DNA from: Silicimonas sp.
GTDB taxonomy: Bacteria > Pseudomonadota > Alphaproteobacteria > Rhodobacterales > Rhodobacteraceae
Reading direction: 5' to 3'
NCBI GenBank assembly: GCA_022824525.1
Contig: JAJDZT010000003.1
Location: forward strand, 1-40,333
Length of the DNA stretch: 40,333 bases
Shown: piece by piece, positions 8,189 through 16,252 of the stretch
How positions within the stretch are numbered: position 1 is the stretch's first letter
How the letters are laid out: each line of letters starts with the position of its first letter
Program-made: the position numbers and the translations under genes
The notes under the pieces: model-generated
Seen by the model: only the letters and a program-made list of their open reading frames with translations
Told to the model about the DNA's origin: nothing
The model's database searches: none

Positions 8189-8635
8189 TCATCCAAACTT
8201 GACCAAGCCGGCTCCGAAGATGACGAGTCCTGCACCGCCGATGCGCGTCAGGTTAGCTGGATTGGCCGCGGCGCCGAATGCTCCCATCTGATCAAGCACC
8301 ATGGCTGCAACGATCTGGCCCGCAATGATGAGAACGGCTGTCGAACCAACGCCAAGTCGCGGGATCAGGAAGACGACGGCGACGATGTAGGCCGTGGCAA
8401 TGATCCCACCAAGCCAAGCTGTCCATGGCACCGCACCCATCTCCAATGCTGTGGGCCACGCGACTCTTTGAGTGATCAGTATGATCAACAATGTGAGCAG
8501 CCCAATGAGAAACACAAAGAATGCGCCGAGGTAGACGCTTTTGAGGGCCGTGCCCAACTGCCCGTTGAACGCCAGTTGAAAAGGGATCAGCGCCCCGGTG
8601 AAAAGCGCCAGCATTGTGAGAACCGTCTGGGACAT
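8189..8635 (-). CDS. YdcZ/DUF606-type DMT-superfamily membrane protein
   Basis: 148 residues from the ATG at 8635, preceded by AGGAG at eight bases. A GTG six bases upstream is too close to that site. About five hydrophobic helices fill the protein (FTGALIPFQLAFNGQLG, VYLGAFFVFLIGLL, WTAWLGGIIATAYIVAV, GVGSTAVLIIAGQIVAAMVLD, GAGLVIFGAGLV). This is the small four-to-five-helix family of the drug/metabolite transporter superfamily, members of which usually act as dimers. Substrate unknown. Last gene of the leftward redox cassette, after a decayed hydrolase. Confidence 0.85.
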   Translation of the reverse strand: MSQTVLTMLALFTGALIPFQLAFNGQLGTALKSVYLGAFFVFLIGLLTLLIILITQRVAWPTALEMGAVPWTAWLGGIIATAYIVAVVFLIPRLGVGSTAVLIIAGQIVAAMVLDQMGAFGAAANPANLTRIGGAGLVIFGAGLVKFG

Positions 8636-8653
8636 GGTCACTTCTCCTAGTAA

Positions 8654-8809
8654 TCAATGAGAGTAGTTCGAGCGAGCGATCGCATCTGGCACTTGGTGAG
8701 CGACGCTGGTGATGGTCATGCCGCCAAAGCTGTGGCCGAGCAAAACAACTCGGGTATCGGCGCTCAAAACAGCTTCGACCACTGTTTCGATGTATACCTC
8801 AAGCGAAAC
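8654..8809 (-). pseudogene. Alpha/beta hydrolase remnant
   Basis: About 50 residues that match the core of a small esterase-like alpha/beta hydrolase: VYIETVVEAVLSADTRVVLLGHSFGGMTITSVAHQVPD includes the nucleophile elbow GHSFGG. Both the N-terminal strand/oxyanion part and everything after the helix following the elbow are missing, and the reading frame stops after SNYSH. The open frame can be read upstream into the DJ-1 gene region, but that part does not look like protein of this family. I read this as debris of a deleted gene in the leftward operon. Confidence 0.65.
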
Positions 8810-8870
8810 TGACTTTGCGGCGCACTCTACTGAAGTAATAAGCGACCTACAGAACACCTTTCCTACCCCC

Positions 8871-9584
8871 TCAAACGCCGAGCGCTTCAATGACCTTGCG
8901 TGCGGCGGCCCCGGCAGAAACCTGTTGTTGCCCGGTGATCAAATTACCGTCCCTAACAGCGAACTCGGCCAGCGTGCCGCCGGTGATGAAATTGGTATCG
9001 CCGATCTTTTTGGCCTCAGTTTCGATCCAGAATGGCTGGATCTTTTGGCCAACGGCACTTTCCGCATAAAGCTCTTCGCTGTCGGCAAAACCCGTCCATG
9101 TTTTTCCGCTGACGAGCAGTGTGCCATCGCTGAGTTTCGTTTTCAGCAATACGCAGGTACCATGGCAAACCGCGCTTGTGATCTTTCCGGACTCGTAGAA
9201 CTGCGCGACGAGGTCATGGACCCGCGTATCGTCAATCATGGACACCATGGGGGACTGACCACCGACGACGAACAGGGCGTCATATGCGTCGACCGACAGA
9301 CCGCCAATGCTGGGCGTATCTTTGATCAGGTCGCGAGTGGCCGCCGCTGTTTTGAAGCCTTGGCTCACGATGTCATGGGCAGAGTAACCGCTTTCGTGCT
9401 CCGGATCCGAAAAACCGTCGGCTTCAAGGTCGCCACCATCCGGCGAGACGATCGTGATGTGATAGCCTGCATGGCTAAATTCAAGCCAAGCATGGCTCAG
9501 TTCGGCCCACCAAAAGCCGATAGGCCATCCTGTCACAGGCGATGTTGTGGGATTTGCGACAAGCATGAGGACGTGTTTGGTCAT
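8871..9584 (-). CDS. DJ-1/PfpI-family protein (type 1 glutamine amidotransferase-like)
   Basis: 237 residues, the size of the HchA/Hsp31-like branch. The nucleophilic Cys140 is in SAVCHGTCVLL directly followed by His141, and an acidic partner Glu28 is in WWAELSHAW, so the catalytic pair is intact. Members are deglycases, glyoxalase III-type enzymes or chaperones acting on carbonyl damage in the cytoplasm. GGAG lies seven bases upstream of the ATG. It sits 13 bases after the GST gene in an operon with a nicotinamide oxidoreductase, which fits a role against electrophiles. Exact activity is not decidable from sequence. Confidence 0.88.
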   Translation of the reverse strand: MTKHVLMLVANPTTSPVTGWPIGFWWAELSHAWLEFSHAGYHITIVSPDGGDLEADGFSDPEHESGYSAHDIVSQGFKTAAATRDLIKDTPSIGGLSVDAYDALFVVGGQSPMVSMIDDTRVHDLVAQFYESGKITSAVCHGTCVLLKTKLSDGTLLVSGKTWTGFADSEELYAESAVGQKIQPFWIETEAKKIGDTNFITGGTLAEFAVRDGNLITGQQQVSAGAAARKVIEALGV

Positions 9585-9597
9585 GTGAATTCTCCGA

Positions 9598-10218
9598 TTA
9601 ACCGATTGTTGGGGGTGTAGTTTTCGCCCAAGCGGGCAACGCTTCTATGGTCCCGAGCCAGCGCGTGAGGTTGGGGAACTCCGACAGTGGGAAATGTGCG
9701 TTTCGTGCATGTGTGAAATCGCCGGCAACGGCGAAGTCCGCGACCGTCAAGCGATCCCCCACCAAGTAAGTTTTGCCGGTGAGTGCGGTGTCGAGGACGG
9801 TCAGAAGCGACCGGAGCCGCACTAAGGCAGCATCGCGCTTGGCGACGTCCGCATCGATCCCCCGCACAGGTTTGAAGTAATTCTCGACGTGGAGCGGAAG
9901 TACAACCGGTGACAACTCACTCGATTGCCAAAGCATCCATTGCGCGATGCTGGCTTGTTCATGGGCGGACTGACCGAGCAGTGGTGTTTCCGCCTGCGCG
10001 GCAAGATAAACAAGAACGGCATTTGCCTGCCAGACGGTGTAGTCACCGTCTTTTATAGCTGGCACCTGCCCCATCGGGTTGATGGCGAGAAAGTCTGGCT
10101 TCTTGTGATCCTTGTCCTGCATCGAGAGGGTCACTTCTTTAATTTCAAGGCCGAGGTGCGAAGCCAATGCCCGTGCCTTCCGCGCATTGTGAGACATCGG
10201 CCAGTGATAAAGCTCCAT
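9598..10218 (-). CDS. Glutathione S-transferase family protein
   Basis: 206 residues. The start ATG at 10218 overlaps the TGA of the upstream gene (TGATG); an in-frame extension further upstream lies inside that gene and is not used. The N-terminal thioredoxin-fold domain (about 1-78) begins MELYHWPMSHNARKARAL and has NPMGQVPAI with the cis-Pro. The C-terminal helical domain (about 90-200) has LVGDRLTVADFAVAG, the conserved N-capping/hydrophobic staple motif. It conjugates or reduces small electrophiles with glutathione in the cytoplasm. Second gene of the cassette divergent from LysR. Confidence 0.9.
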   Translation of the reverse strand: MELYHWPMSHNARKARALASHLGLEIKEVTLSMQDKDHKKPDFLAINPMGQVPAIKDGDYTVWQANAVLVYLAAQAETPLLGQSAHEQASIAQWMLWQSSELSPVVLPLHVENYFKPVRGIDADVAKRDAALVRLRSLLTVLDTALTGKTYLVGDRLTVADFAVAGDFTHARNAHFPLSEFPNLTRWLGTIEALPAWAKTTPPTIG

Positions 10219-10835
10219 CAGGTAATTCCTTTGGTTTGAGCGTGACTGAGTGCGAAGCCGAAATTCCGGCCGAGCGGCCCTTTGGCGGCTTGCCAAATCC
10301 AAAGCATTGCAAGGCTTTCGAGATGGCGAGCGTTGGCGAGCGGGCCCGTGTCGACGGCCTCAAACCCGGCATCTGCGACAAGCGAAAGCACCGCCTTTTT
10401 GGCGGCTTCGTTGTCGGTGGCTGCAAACATGACAGGTTTGATATTGAGAACGCTGGCGTCGGCCATGAACTCCGCCCCGATTTGATTGAAGGTCTTGACG
10501 ACATGCGACTTCGGTAAGCTGGCCTGCAGCCGCTCAGCAGCCGACGGTTGCGCATCGGCAGAAATACCTGGGCCATTTGGTGATATGGCGACAGGGTTGG
10601 TCGCATCGATTACCGGCTTGCCAGCGACGTGAGGGGCAATCTCCGCGACCACTTCCGCTTCAACGCGCCAAGGTGTTGTCAGGATAACGACATCAGCCCA
10701 ACGAGCGACCTCCGAGAGCGAACCCTGGCGCGCCTCGGACGGCTCACGGACGCCGAAGCGGACGTCATGGCACGCCTTCAGAGCAGCCGACAACGCCTGT
10801 GCCACTTTGCCCTTTCCGATAAACCCGATCTTCAT
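10218..10835 (-). CDS. F420-type NADP oxidoreductase family (NADPH-dependent Rossmann protein)
   Basis: 205 residues. The N-terminus MKIGFIGKGKVAQALSAAL is a GxGxxA Rossmann loop, followed by basic residues (RFGVREPSE) that fit NADP. WADVVILTTPW, DATNPV and VVKTFNQIGAEFM are typical of the NADPH-dependent F420 reductase-like family. Many bacteria with such genes make no F420, so the hydride partner is probably another small molecule; nothing in the window suggests F420 synthesis. It is the first gene of the leftward cassette and divergent from the LysR gene, with 76 bases between the starts. Confidence 0.82.
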   Translation of the reverse strand: MKIGFIGKGKVAQALSAALKACHDVRFGVREPSEARQGSLSEVARWADVVILTTPWRVEAEVVAEIAPHVAGKPVIDATNPVAISPNGPGISADAQPSAAERLQASLPKSHVVKTFNQIGAEFMADASVLNIKPVMFAATDNEAAKKAVLSLVADAGFEAVDTGPLANARHLESLAMLWIWQAAKGPLGRNFGFALSHAQTKGIT

Positions 10836-10890
10836 GCCAACCGATCCCTGTTGCTTTGGTCACGAGGCAGAGTTAGGGAGCAAGAGAAAC

Positions 10891-10911
10891 GAATGAAACT
10901 GAAATCAATTC
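10891..10911 (+). promoter_or_regulatory. Candidate LysR-type operator in the divergent spacer
   Basis: The 76-base spacer between the divergent genes contains an imperfect dyad with GAAT/ATTC ends (GAATGA...TCAATTC) just before the LysR start codon. LysR proteins commonly bind such a site and repress themselves while activating the divergent operon. Only position and symmetry support this. Confidence 0.3.
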
Positions 10912-11841
10912 ATGTCAGAATACGATAAAAATAAAATCAGAAGACTCGACCTTACGGTCCTTCTGGTCTTCCTAGCTCTGATGCGCACACGCAAAGCTGC
11001 CGATGTTGCCGATGAACTGGGACTTACGAACTCTTCGATCAGCCATGCTCTCAAGCGTTTGAGGGATGTCTTTGAGGATGAATTGTTTTTGCGGCTGCCG
11101 CATGGGTTGGCCCCAACGGCCTTCGCGATACAAATCGAGCCAGACGTCCGACGGGCGGTCGACGCCGTTCAAGCGGCGCTTGCCGGTCCGGGTGAATTCG
11201 ATCCTGCCAACGCCGCCGGGCTCATCCGGATCTCTGCCAACGACCGCGAAGTCGCAGGGCTGATCCCGGACGCCTTTACACGCGTCACGGTGCACGCTCC
11301 CAACCTGCGGTTCTCGGTAAGATCAATGTCTCACGCAGAAAGCCTGCGTGGTTTGGCAGACGGAACGCTCGACCTTGCCGTTGGTTTCTTCCGAGAGCCA
11401 GGCGACGACTTTGAGCGGACACATGTTCGACAGGAGACATATCTGGTTGCCGCACGGCGAGGGCATCCGATCATGCAAGGCAAGATGACATTGAAGACCT
11501 TCACGAGTGCCTCGCACATTCTGGTGTCTTCCGATGGTTCGCTGACCGGTATCGTTGACGAGGGGTTGGCAGTCCGAGGACTCGAGAGGAAAGTCTGTCT
11601 GGCAGTACCGAATTTCATGCCGGCGCTGGCGATCATAGCGCGCAGCGACTTTATTGTGACTTTGCCAAGCTCGCTCGTGATCGAATATGCCGAACGCTTC
11701 CAGTTGAGCTATACACAACCGCCTCTTGAAATCCGTCCATTCGACGTGTCGATCCTACGCCATAGACGAAATCTAAAGGACCCAATGCTTTCGTGGTGTT
11801 TGAAAAACATGGTGGGGCCTTCCTTGGACCCAATTCGCTAG
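10912..11841 (+). CDS. LysR-family transcriptional regulator
   Basis: 309 residues. The winged helix-turn-helix is at about residues 10-70 (KAADVADELGLTNSSISHALKRLRDVFEDELFLR). The substrate-binding domain begins near residue 95 (GLIRISANDRE) and continues through GTLDLAVGFF. It is divergent from the F420-type oxidoreductase-GST-DJ-1 cassette and so is expected to regulate it in response to a small electrophile or aromatic ligand; the ligand is unknown. Convergent with the alpha/beta hydrolase at 11927, with an 85-base spacer without a clear terminator. Confidence 0.92.
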   Translation: MSEYDKNKIRRLDLTVLLVFLALMRTRKAADVADELGLTNSSISHALKRLRDVFEDELFLRLPHGLAPTAFAIQIEPDVRRAVDAVQAALAGPGEFDPANAAGLIRISANDREVAGLIPDAFTRVTVHAPNLRFSVRSMSHAESLRGLADGTLDLAVGFFREPGDDFERTHVRQETYLVAARRGHPIMQGKMTLKTFTSASHILVSSDGSLTGIVDEGLAVRGLERKVCLAVPNFMPALAIIARSDFIVTLPSSLVIEYAERFQLSYTQPPLEIRPFDVSILRHRRNLKDPMLSWCLKNMVGPSLDPIR

Positions 11842-11926
11842 CGTCCCAATTTGGAACACGGTCGGCTCCAACCAGCACGATGGTGTGGATTACATTGACT
11901 GAAGGGCAAGCAACCTCTCGGGGACC

Positions 11927-12724
11927 TTAACTCAATAGCGCGCGCTCGATGACAGGGTTAACCAGATCAGGATGCGTGAGGACCGCCATATGCCCGCCGC
12001 GTTCGAGTGTTTCAAACTGCCACTGCGGTACATTTTTCTTCATGAGCGACACGATTTCATCGATTGATCGGACCGTGTCCACAGCGGAGACAACTGTTGT
12101 CTTGCCCGGCAACTCAACCGCCCATTCCGCGAGCGGCGTAGCTTCGTTCATCACCCCATCCCATTCATGAAAATTGGGCTCGAGGGCCTTCGAAAACTTG
12201 ATCTTTCGCTCGTCTGGCATGGCGTTCCAGCTTCCTGGACCTGTCCAATAGTTCGCGAACACCTCTGCCGCGAGCGGCCAAGCCCCATCTCTTCCGCATT
12301 GCTTGATGGTGTTTCGAAGACGGGTCGCTTCTTCGAAAGCCTCATCACGGCCATGCTGTTTCAAGAGATAAAACGGGTTGGGCTCGATCAAGACCAGCCG
12401 CTCGACATGGTCTTTGAACAAAGCTGCCGCCTTCATGGCCACGCTTCCCCCGTAGGAGTGCCCGACTATGGAGACCTTCTCTCCGTCCTCAGGCAAAAAG
12501 TGTTCCAGAAGCTGAGCTTGGTTTGCCAGTGTCTGCGTATCGCTATCGGGCCACGCTTCAGTCGCTCCATAGCCAAACAGATTGACCGCCACGAAATGAA
12601 ACCTGTCAGACAGACCGCTCATGAGAGCGCCCCACTGCCGCGCGCCAGCAACGCTCGAATGAACCAGGATTACTTTCGGCCCTGATCCAGCTTCGATAAA
12701 GTCTGGCTTGATGCGGCCACCCAT
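11927..12724 (-). CDS. Alpha/beta hydrolase
   Basis: 265 residues with the complete fold order. The oxyanion strand is KVILVHSSVAGARQW (about 17-31), the nucleophile elbow SIVGHSYGG has Ser90, an acid residue is probably in VSAVDTV, and the catalytic His is in GGHMAVLTHPD near residue 248. It resembles the carboxylesterase/haloacetate dehalogenase/ring-cleavage hydrolase superfamily; the substrate is not readable. It is separated from the upstream flavoprotein gene on the same strand by 113 bases with a weak terminator-like structure, so it is probably its own unit. Confidence 0.85.
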   Translation of the reverse strand: MGGRIKPDFIEAGSGPKVILVHSSVAGARQWGALMSGLSDRFHFVAVNLFGYGATEAWPDSDTQTLANQAQLLEHFLPEDGEKVSIVGHSYGGSVAMKAAALFKDHVERLVLIEPNPFYLLKQHGRDEAFEEATRLRNTIKQCGRDGAWPLAAEVFANYWTGPGSWNAMPDERKIKFSKALEPNFHEWDGVMNEATPLAEWAVELPGKTTVVSAVDTVRSIDEIVSLMKKNVPQWQFETLERGGHMAVLTHPDLVNPVIERALLS

Positions 12725-12786
12725 TTCAATCTTCTCTCAAGCTGAACCTTGGCCACTCGAGCATATTCGATTTACGCTTCCGTCGC

Positions 12787-12830
12787 AAAAACCGGCAAGC
12801 AGGTAGTCGTCATCCGGCCGACTTCGGTTT
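12787..12830 (-). terminator. Weak terminator-like stem after the large catabolic operon
   Basis: On the minus strand AAACCG (from 12830) pairs with CGGTTT (12789-12794) and is followed by T residues (to 12787). The loop is long (about 30 bases) and partly self-paired (CCGG/CCGG). It lies just after the stop of the last gene of the 13-gene operon. Position fits a terminator; the structure is not strong. Confidence 0.3.
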
Positions 12831-12837
12831 GATTGAT

Positions 12838-14940
12838 CTAGCGGTGCGCCTCTCCATAAATTGTGCCGGTAAGCCAAGCAGGCCAATCTCGTTCAAAGAA
12901 GGTTTTCGACGCCTCGTCAAAACTCCGATTGGGGCGTGAACGCACAATCATGTCCTGGCCATCAAACCGGAGGCAGAGTTGTTCCTGCTGATGCCGCGGG
13001 TTCTCTTCGCGAAAACGAAAGTCCTCAACCACACCGGTTCGCGTTTCCGGAACTGCTTTTCCTTTGGCGTCGCAGATTGCACGAGCGCCCCGACTGCCAC
13101 CGCCATGTTCGATGAAATGATCGAGTGCGGTCAAAACAGCCTCCGATGCGAGGGCCATTTGCCGCCACTGAAGCGCGCGGGAAAGCTGGTTCGGACGCGG
13201 AACGGCTAGGCCTTGTTCTTTGATAGCAGAGTTCAGAGCATGCGCGGCAGATCGGGCCTCAGACACTCTCTCTGGAAAGCAGAACGGACCGGCCTCATCG
13301 CTCATCCGAGCTTGTATTTCTGCTTGCAACGCCTCAACGGTATGCGGGCTGCCATCCTGGAAAAGGCGGTCGAGCCGCGCTACAGCCGAATTGACCTCGT
13401 CTGCGCCGTCCATCTTCGGTGCAGGTGCGGGTCGCTTCGCAAGATGCTCTGCCGCACGGGTACCGAAGACCTGCCCTGCATTGAGTGCTGACCCGCCTGG
13501 CCGCGTGACACCGTGGGTGCCCGCCGCCTCCCCCACGGCATAAATACCAGGAACCGAGGACTGACCCCATGTATCGACCGCGATCCCACCATTCATGTGT
13601 TGATGGTTCACCGCGAACTCTAACGGCTCTTCCGCGACGTCGATCTTGTAGCGGCGGTAAAGCTCAATCGCGAGCGGGTTCATGTGACGCAGGCGGTCAA
13701 TGGGCAAGCCCTGGGTCGCACCGGCCGTGCCAAGGTAGGCAGCAACATCGTCGTCTAGCCGCGCCATGCTGAAGCACTGGTCCCCCGGTACCGGTAGAGG
13801 GTTTCGGTTGAAATCCATGAAAACCCTCCGACCCAGCGCGCATTCGCGAAAGATACCAAGGTCCACTAGGCTTGAGCCGAATTCCAGCATCCGCGTCGCG
13901 TGGAAGGGCCACTGGTAGCCCTTTCGAAAGATGTTGGACGCGAGTTCCTGCGTTGTTCGATAGTAATCGGCGAGGAAGTGATGTTCCTTGCCTTCGGCAT
14001 CGACTGAGTAGATATGCGGCATCGCCTGCACGTAGGTTCCCGAGAGGTTCCAAGGAAAGCCTTCGCGCCGTGTACCGATGCCGAACTGGCATTCGGTGAG
14101 ATTTACCAGCTCGACACCAGCCTCCAAAGCTAGTCCGAGCGATCCAAAACAGCCGTTCGGGAAGACGCTGTCACGATAGAGTTCGCCCGGCCCGCCCGCA
14201 GCAAGAACCAATGAGGGCACTCGGAAAAAGATCAATCCGTAACGGTTCGTATCGCTTTGATCACGGTTGCGCATGGCGAGAACGCCGATGACGCGCCCTA
14301 TGTCATCGCGCAGGATCTCAATAGCCGTGGTGAGGTTGAAAAACGGGATGGCCAAGCGCAGCGCTTCTTCTGCGAGGACCTTCACCATAAGCCGCGAGGT
14401 TCGAGGACCACAACTTGTGGCGCGCCCCACTTCGTCGTGGTCAGTCTGGTACCGGAGTGTGCCGCCGAGCGGGTCCTGTGGCAGTGGCAATCCCAAATAT
14501 TGCAGGCTCGCCATAGCGCGCGCCGAACCCACTGCCTCGATATAGGCCGTGTCTTCATCCATCGCGCCACCGGCCCTGATGGACCGCGCCATGTCTTTGT
14601 AGTTGTCGCCTTGATCGGCAGTGTTCGCCGTATGCAGGGTCTGTTTGTCGGACCCCGAACATGCCGAAGTCCCACCCCATGCGGATTGCGACAGTATCAC
14701 CACATCGACCCCGCGCCGTTTGGCTTCCACTGCTGCGCGGAGCCCAGCCGCGCCACTCCCGACCACGGCGACATCGGCTTCAACAAGCGGTATTGTGTGA
14801 GTTCCGATCTGAAGACTGGACGACGGCTCAGGTGCTGCGCCCAGCTTGGGCATGGCCACATCGGTTAGGTTGTCGAGAATATCCTGCGGGATTTGCGTCA
14901 GCACGTCTCTGGCTCCAATCGGGTCAGGCGGGTGGGACAC
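12838..14940 (-). CDS. FAD-dependent oxidoreductase of the FrdA/SdhA/L-aspartate oxidase superfamily
   Basis: About 700 residues from a GTG that overlaps the end of lacI by 17 bases; the start is not certain, and Met30 is an alternative. The FAD Rossmann loop is VVGSGAAGLRAA (residues 60-70), followed by GGTSACSGSDKQTLH, the family's second FAD-contact motif. NHQHMNGGIAVD, GIYAVGEAAGTHG and GGSALNAGQVFG in the C-terminal half are the usual flavin-binding and capping motifs. The C-terminal 150 residues are helical, as in aspartate oxidase-like proteins. It would oxidise a C-C single bond or reduce an alkene in the catabolic pathway encoded by this operon. There is no iron-sulfur or cytochrome partner gene, so it is not a respiratory fumarate reductase. 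Substrate unknown. Confidence 0.85.
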   Translation of the reverse strand: MSHPPDPIGARDVLTQIPQDILDNLTDVAMPKLGAAPEPSSSLQIGTHTIPLVEADVAVVGSGAAGLRAAVEAKRRGVDVVILSQSAWGGTSACSGSDKQTLHTANTADQGDNYKDMARSIRAGGAMDEDTAYIEAVGSARAMASLQYLGLPLPQDPLGGTLRYQTDHDEVGRATSCGPRTSRLMVKVLAEEALRLAIPFFNLTTAIEILRDDIGRVIGVLAMRNRDQSDTNRYGLIFFRVPSLVLAAGGPGELYRDSVFPNGCFGSLGLALEAGVELVNLTECQFGIGTRREGFPWNLSGTYVQAMPHIYSVDAEGKEHHFLADYYRTTQELASNIFRKGYQWPFHATRMLEFGSSLVDLGIFRECALGRRVFMDFNRNPLPVPGDQCFSMARLDDDVAAYLGTAGATQGLPIDRLRHMNPLAIELYRRYKIDVAEEPLEFAVNHQHMNGGIAVDTWGQSSVPGIYAVGEAAGTHGVTRPGGSALNAGQVFGTRAAEHLAKRPAPAPKMDGADEVNSAVARLDRLFQDGSPHTVEALQAEIQARMSDEAGPFCFPERVSEARSAAHALNSAIKEQGLAVPRPNQLSRALQWRQMALASEAVLTALDHFIEHGGGSRGARAICDAKGKAVPETRTGVVEDFRFREENPRHQQEQLCLRFDGQDMIVRSRPNRSFDEASKTFFERDWPAWLTGTIYGEAHR

Positions 14941-15940
14941 CGGTCGAGGCCCTAAGGGCGAGTGACACGGGGCTCAGCCATTCGGGATCAGGTGCGGTAC
15001 CCTCGCCAATCCACCTGAGAATGACGTCTGCGACCTGTTCTCCAAAACTTGCGATGTCGCATCTAACGGATGATAGCGGTGGCCAGGCGTGCGCGCATTC
15101 CTCGATATCATCAAAACCCATGATCCGAAGGCCATCCGCGCCCACTACGCGACCGCTCTGCTGACATCCCGTGAGAAGGCCCAACGCCACAAGGTCATTG
15201 AAACACACGACGGCATCGACATCTGCATACTCACGGGCCAATCGGTCAGCGAGATCCCGACCAAACATGCGCGTGGAGCGACCAGTAAGGATCAGCTCCG
15301 GCAAATCTGCCGCAGCCAGCGCGTCGCGATAGCCTTGCATTCGACGGATCGTCACGGGTCTGTCGGGCAGGCCTCCCGCAAAAGCAATCCGCCGCGCGCC
15401 AGTCTGCAATAGATGCTCCGTCGCCGCGCGACTGCCTTCTTGATAGTCCGGTGAAGCAAATGGAAACGGGCATTGATCGCTGTCCACCCGCCGCAGCACT
15501 TGCAGGGTCGGAATACCGGAACGTTTGATCGCCTCGAAGCCACCGTCACCCTCGCCATACGCTGGCGACAAGATAATCGCCGCCACCCCGTGTTCGATCA
15601 TCGCACCAACGACCTGGGATTGGACCCCGGGGTCTTCATCGGTGTTGGCGACCACCGCTGCAAAGCCCCCCTCGGACAGTTTCATCTGCAGGGACGCCGC
15701 AAACTCTGCAAAAAAAGGGTTCTTGAGATCATTGATCACAAGCCCCACCAGTCCCGTCGTGGCGCTTCTCAATGTCGCGGCGGCGCGATTGTACACATAG
15801 CCGAGTTCCGCCATCGAGGCACGAACCTGAACCCGTGTCTCTTCCTTTACGGTCGGGCTATTCTGCAGCACGAGGCTCACCGTCGACTTTGACACGCCCG
15901 AATGGCGTGCAACATCGATTATGGTGGGGCGTCGGTCCAT
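14924..15940 (-). CDS. LacI-family transcriptional repressor
   Basis: 338 residues, standard for LacI/GalR. The helix-turn-helix and hinge lie at residues 6-60 (TIIDVARHSGVSKSTVSLVL, then RNR-like YVYNRAAATLRS). The periplasmic-binding-protein-like effector domain follows (GLVGLVINDLKNPFFAEFA, GFDDIEECAHAWPPLSSV). It is embedded near the end of the 13-gene operon, three bases after the Dabb gene. The matching operators are almost certainly the two TGGAACGTTCCA palindromes at the operon promoter (28521-28554), whose central CG is the hallmark of LacI sites. This gives autoregulation of the whole operon by its substrate or an intermediate. Confidence 0.94.
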   Translation of the reverse strand: MDRRPTIIDVARHSGVSKSTVSLVLQNSPTVKEETRVQVRASMAELGYVYNRAAATLRSATTGLVGLVINDLKNPFFAEFAASLQMKLSEGGFAAVVANTDEDPGVQSQVVGAMIEHGVAAIILSPAYGEGDGGFEAIKRSGIPTLQVLRRVDSDQCPFPFASPDYQEGSRAATEHLLQTGARRIAFAGGLPDRPVTIRRMQGYRDALAAADLPELILTGRSTRMFGRDLADRLAREYADVDAVVCFNDLVALGLLTGCQQSGRVVGADGLRIMGFDDIEECAHAWPPLSSVRCDIASFGEQVADVILRWIGEGTAPDPEWLSPVSLALRASTGVPPA

Positions 15941-15943
15941 TGC

Positions 15944-16252
15944 TCAGACGTCTATATCCACGACCAGTATGCCGTCGATACCTCCAACCGCATTCTCCAC
16001 AAGGCGCGCGCCCGCAGCCTTGTGATCAGGATGGTCCTGATACGCCTGAAGCGCACCCCAGTCTTCGAAATCCACGGTGAAACCATGCATGTAGCCGCGC
16101 TCGATCTGTTCGGGACTTTCACTCTTGCCGGAGCGGATGTCGATCAATCCGGGAATGTGGTCTTTGATGGCCGCGAGTTCATCGAAAATCTCGAAAATCA
16201 GAGCGTCGCTCACCTCGGGGCGGAATCTGATCAGGACGATATGACGGATCAT
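15944..16252 (-). CDS. Dabb (stress-responsive alpha/beta barrel) domain protein
   Basis: 102 residues, one Dabb domain. MIRHIVLIRFRPEVSDALIFEIFDEL, the IPGLIDIRSGKSES turn and YMHGFTVDFEDWGALQAYQDHPDHK are the typical strands, with His4 and the HPDH pair conserved. It forms a dimeric ferredoxin-like barrel. Some relatives are enzymes (for example olivetolic acid cyclase), many are unassigned. The start overlaps the stop of the upstream GMC gene (ATGA). In this operon it may bind or isomerise a labile keto product of the flavoenzymes; that is inference. Confidence 0.88.
   Translation of the reverse strand: MIRHIVLIRFRPEVSDALIFEIFDELAAIKDHIPGLIDIRSGKSESPEQIERGYMHGFTVDFEDWGALQAYQDHPDHKAAGARLVENAVGGIDGILVVDIDV

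Noticed and set aside
10218..10835. True coenzyme F420 metabolism
   Set aside because: The family name comes from archaeal and actinobacterial members. No F420 synthesis or F420-dependent enzyme is in the window, and alphaproteobacteria generally lack F420.
12838..14940. Respiratory fumarate reductase or succinate dehydrogenase subunit A
   Set aside because: No iron-sulfur or membrane-anchor subunits are nearby, and the protein is in a catabolic operon with a LacI repressor.
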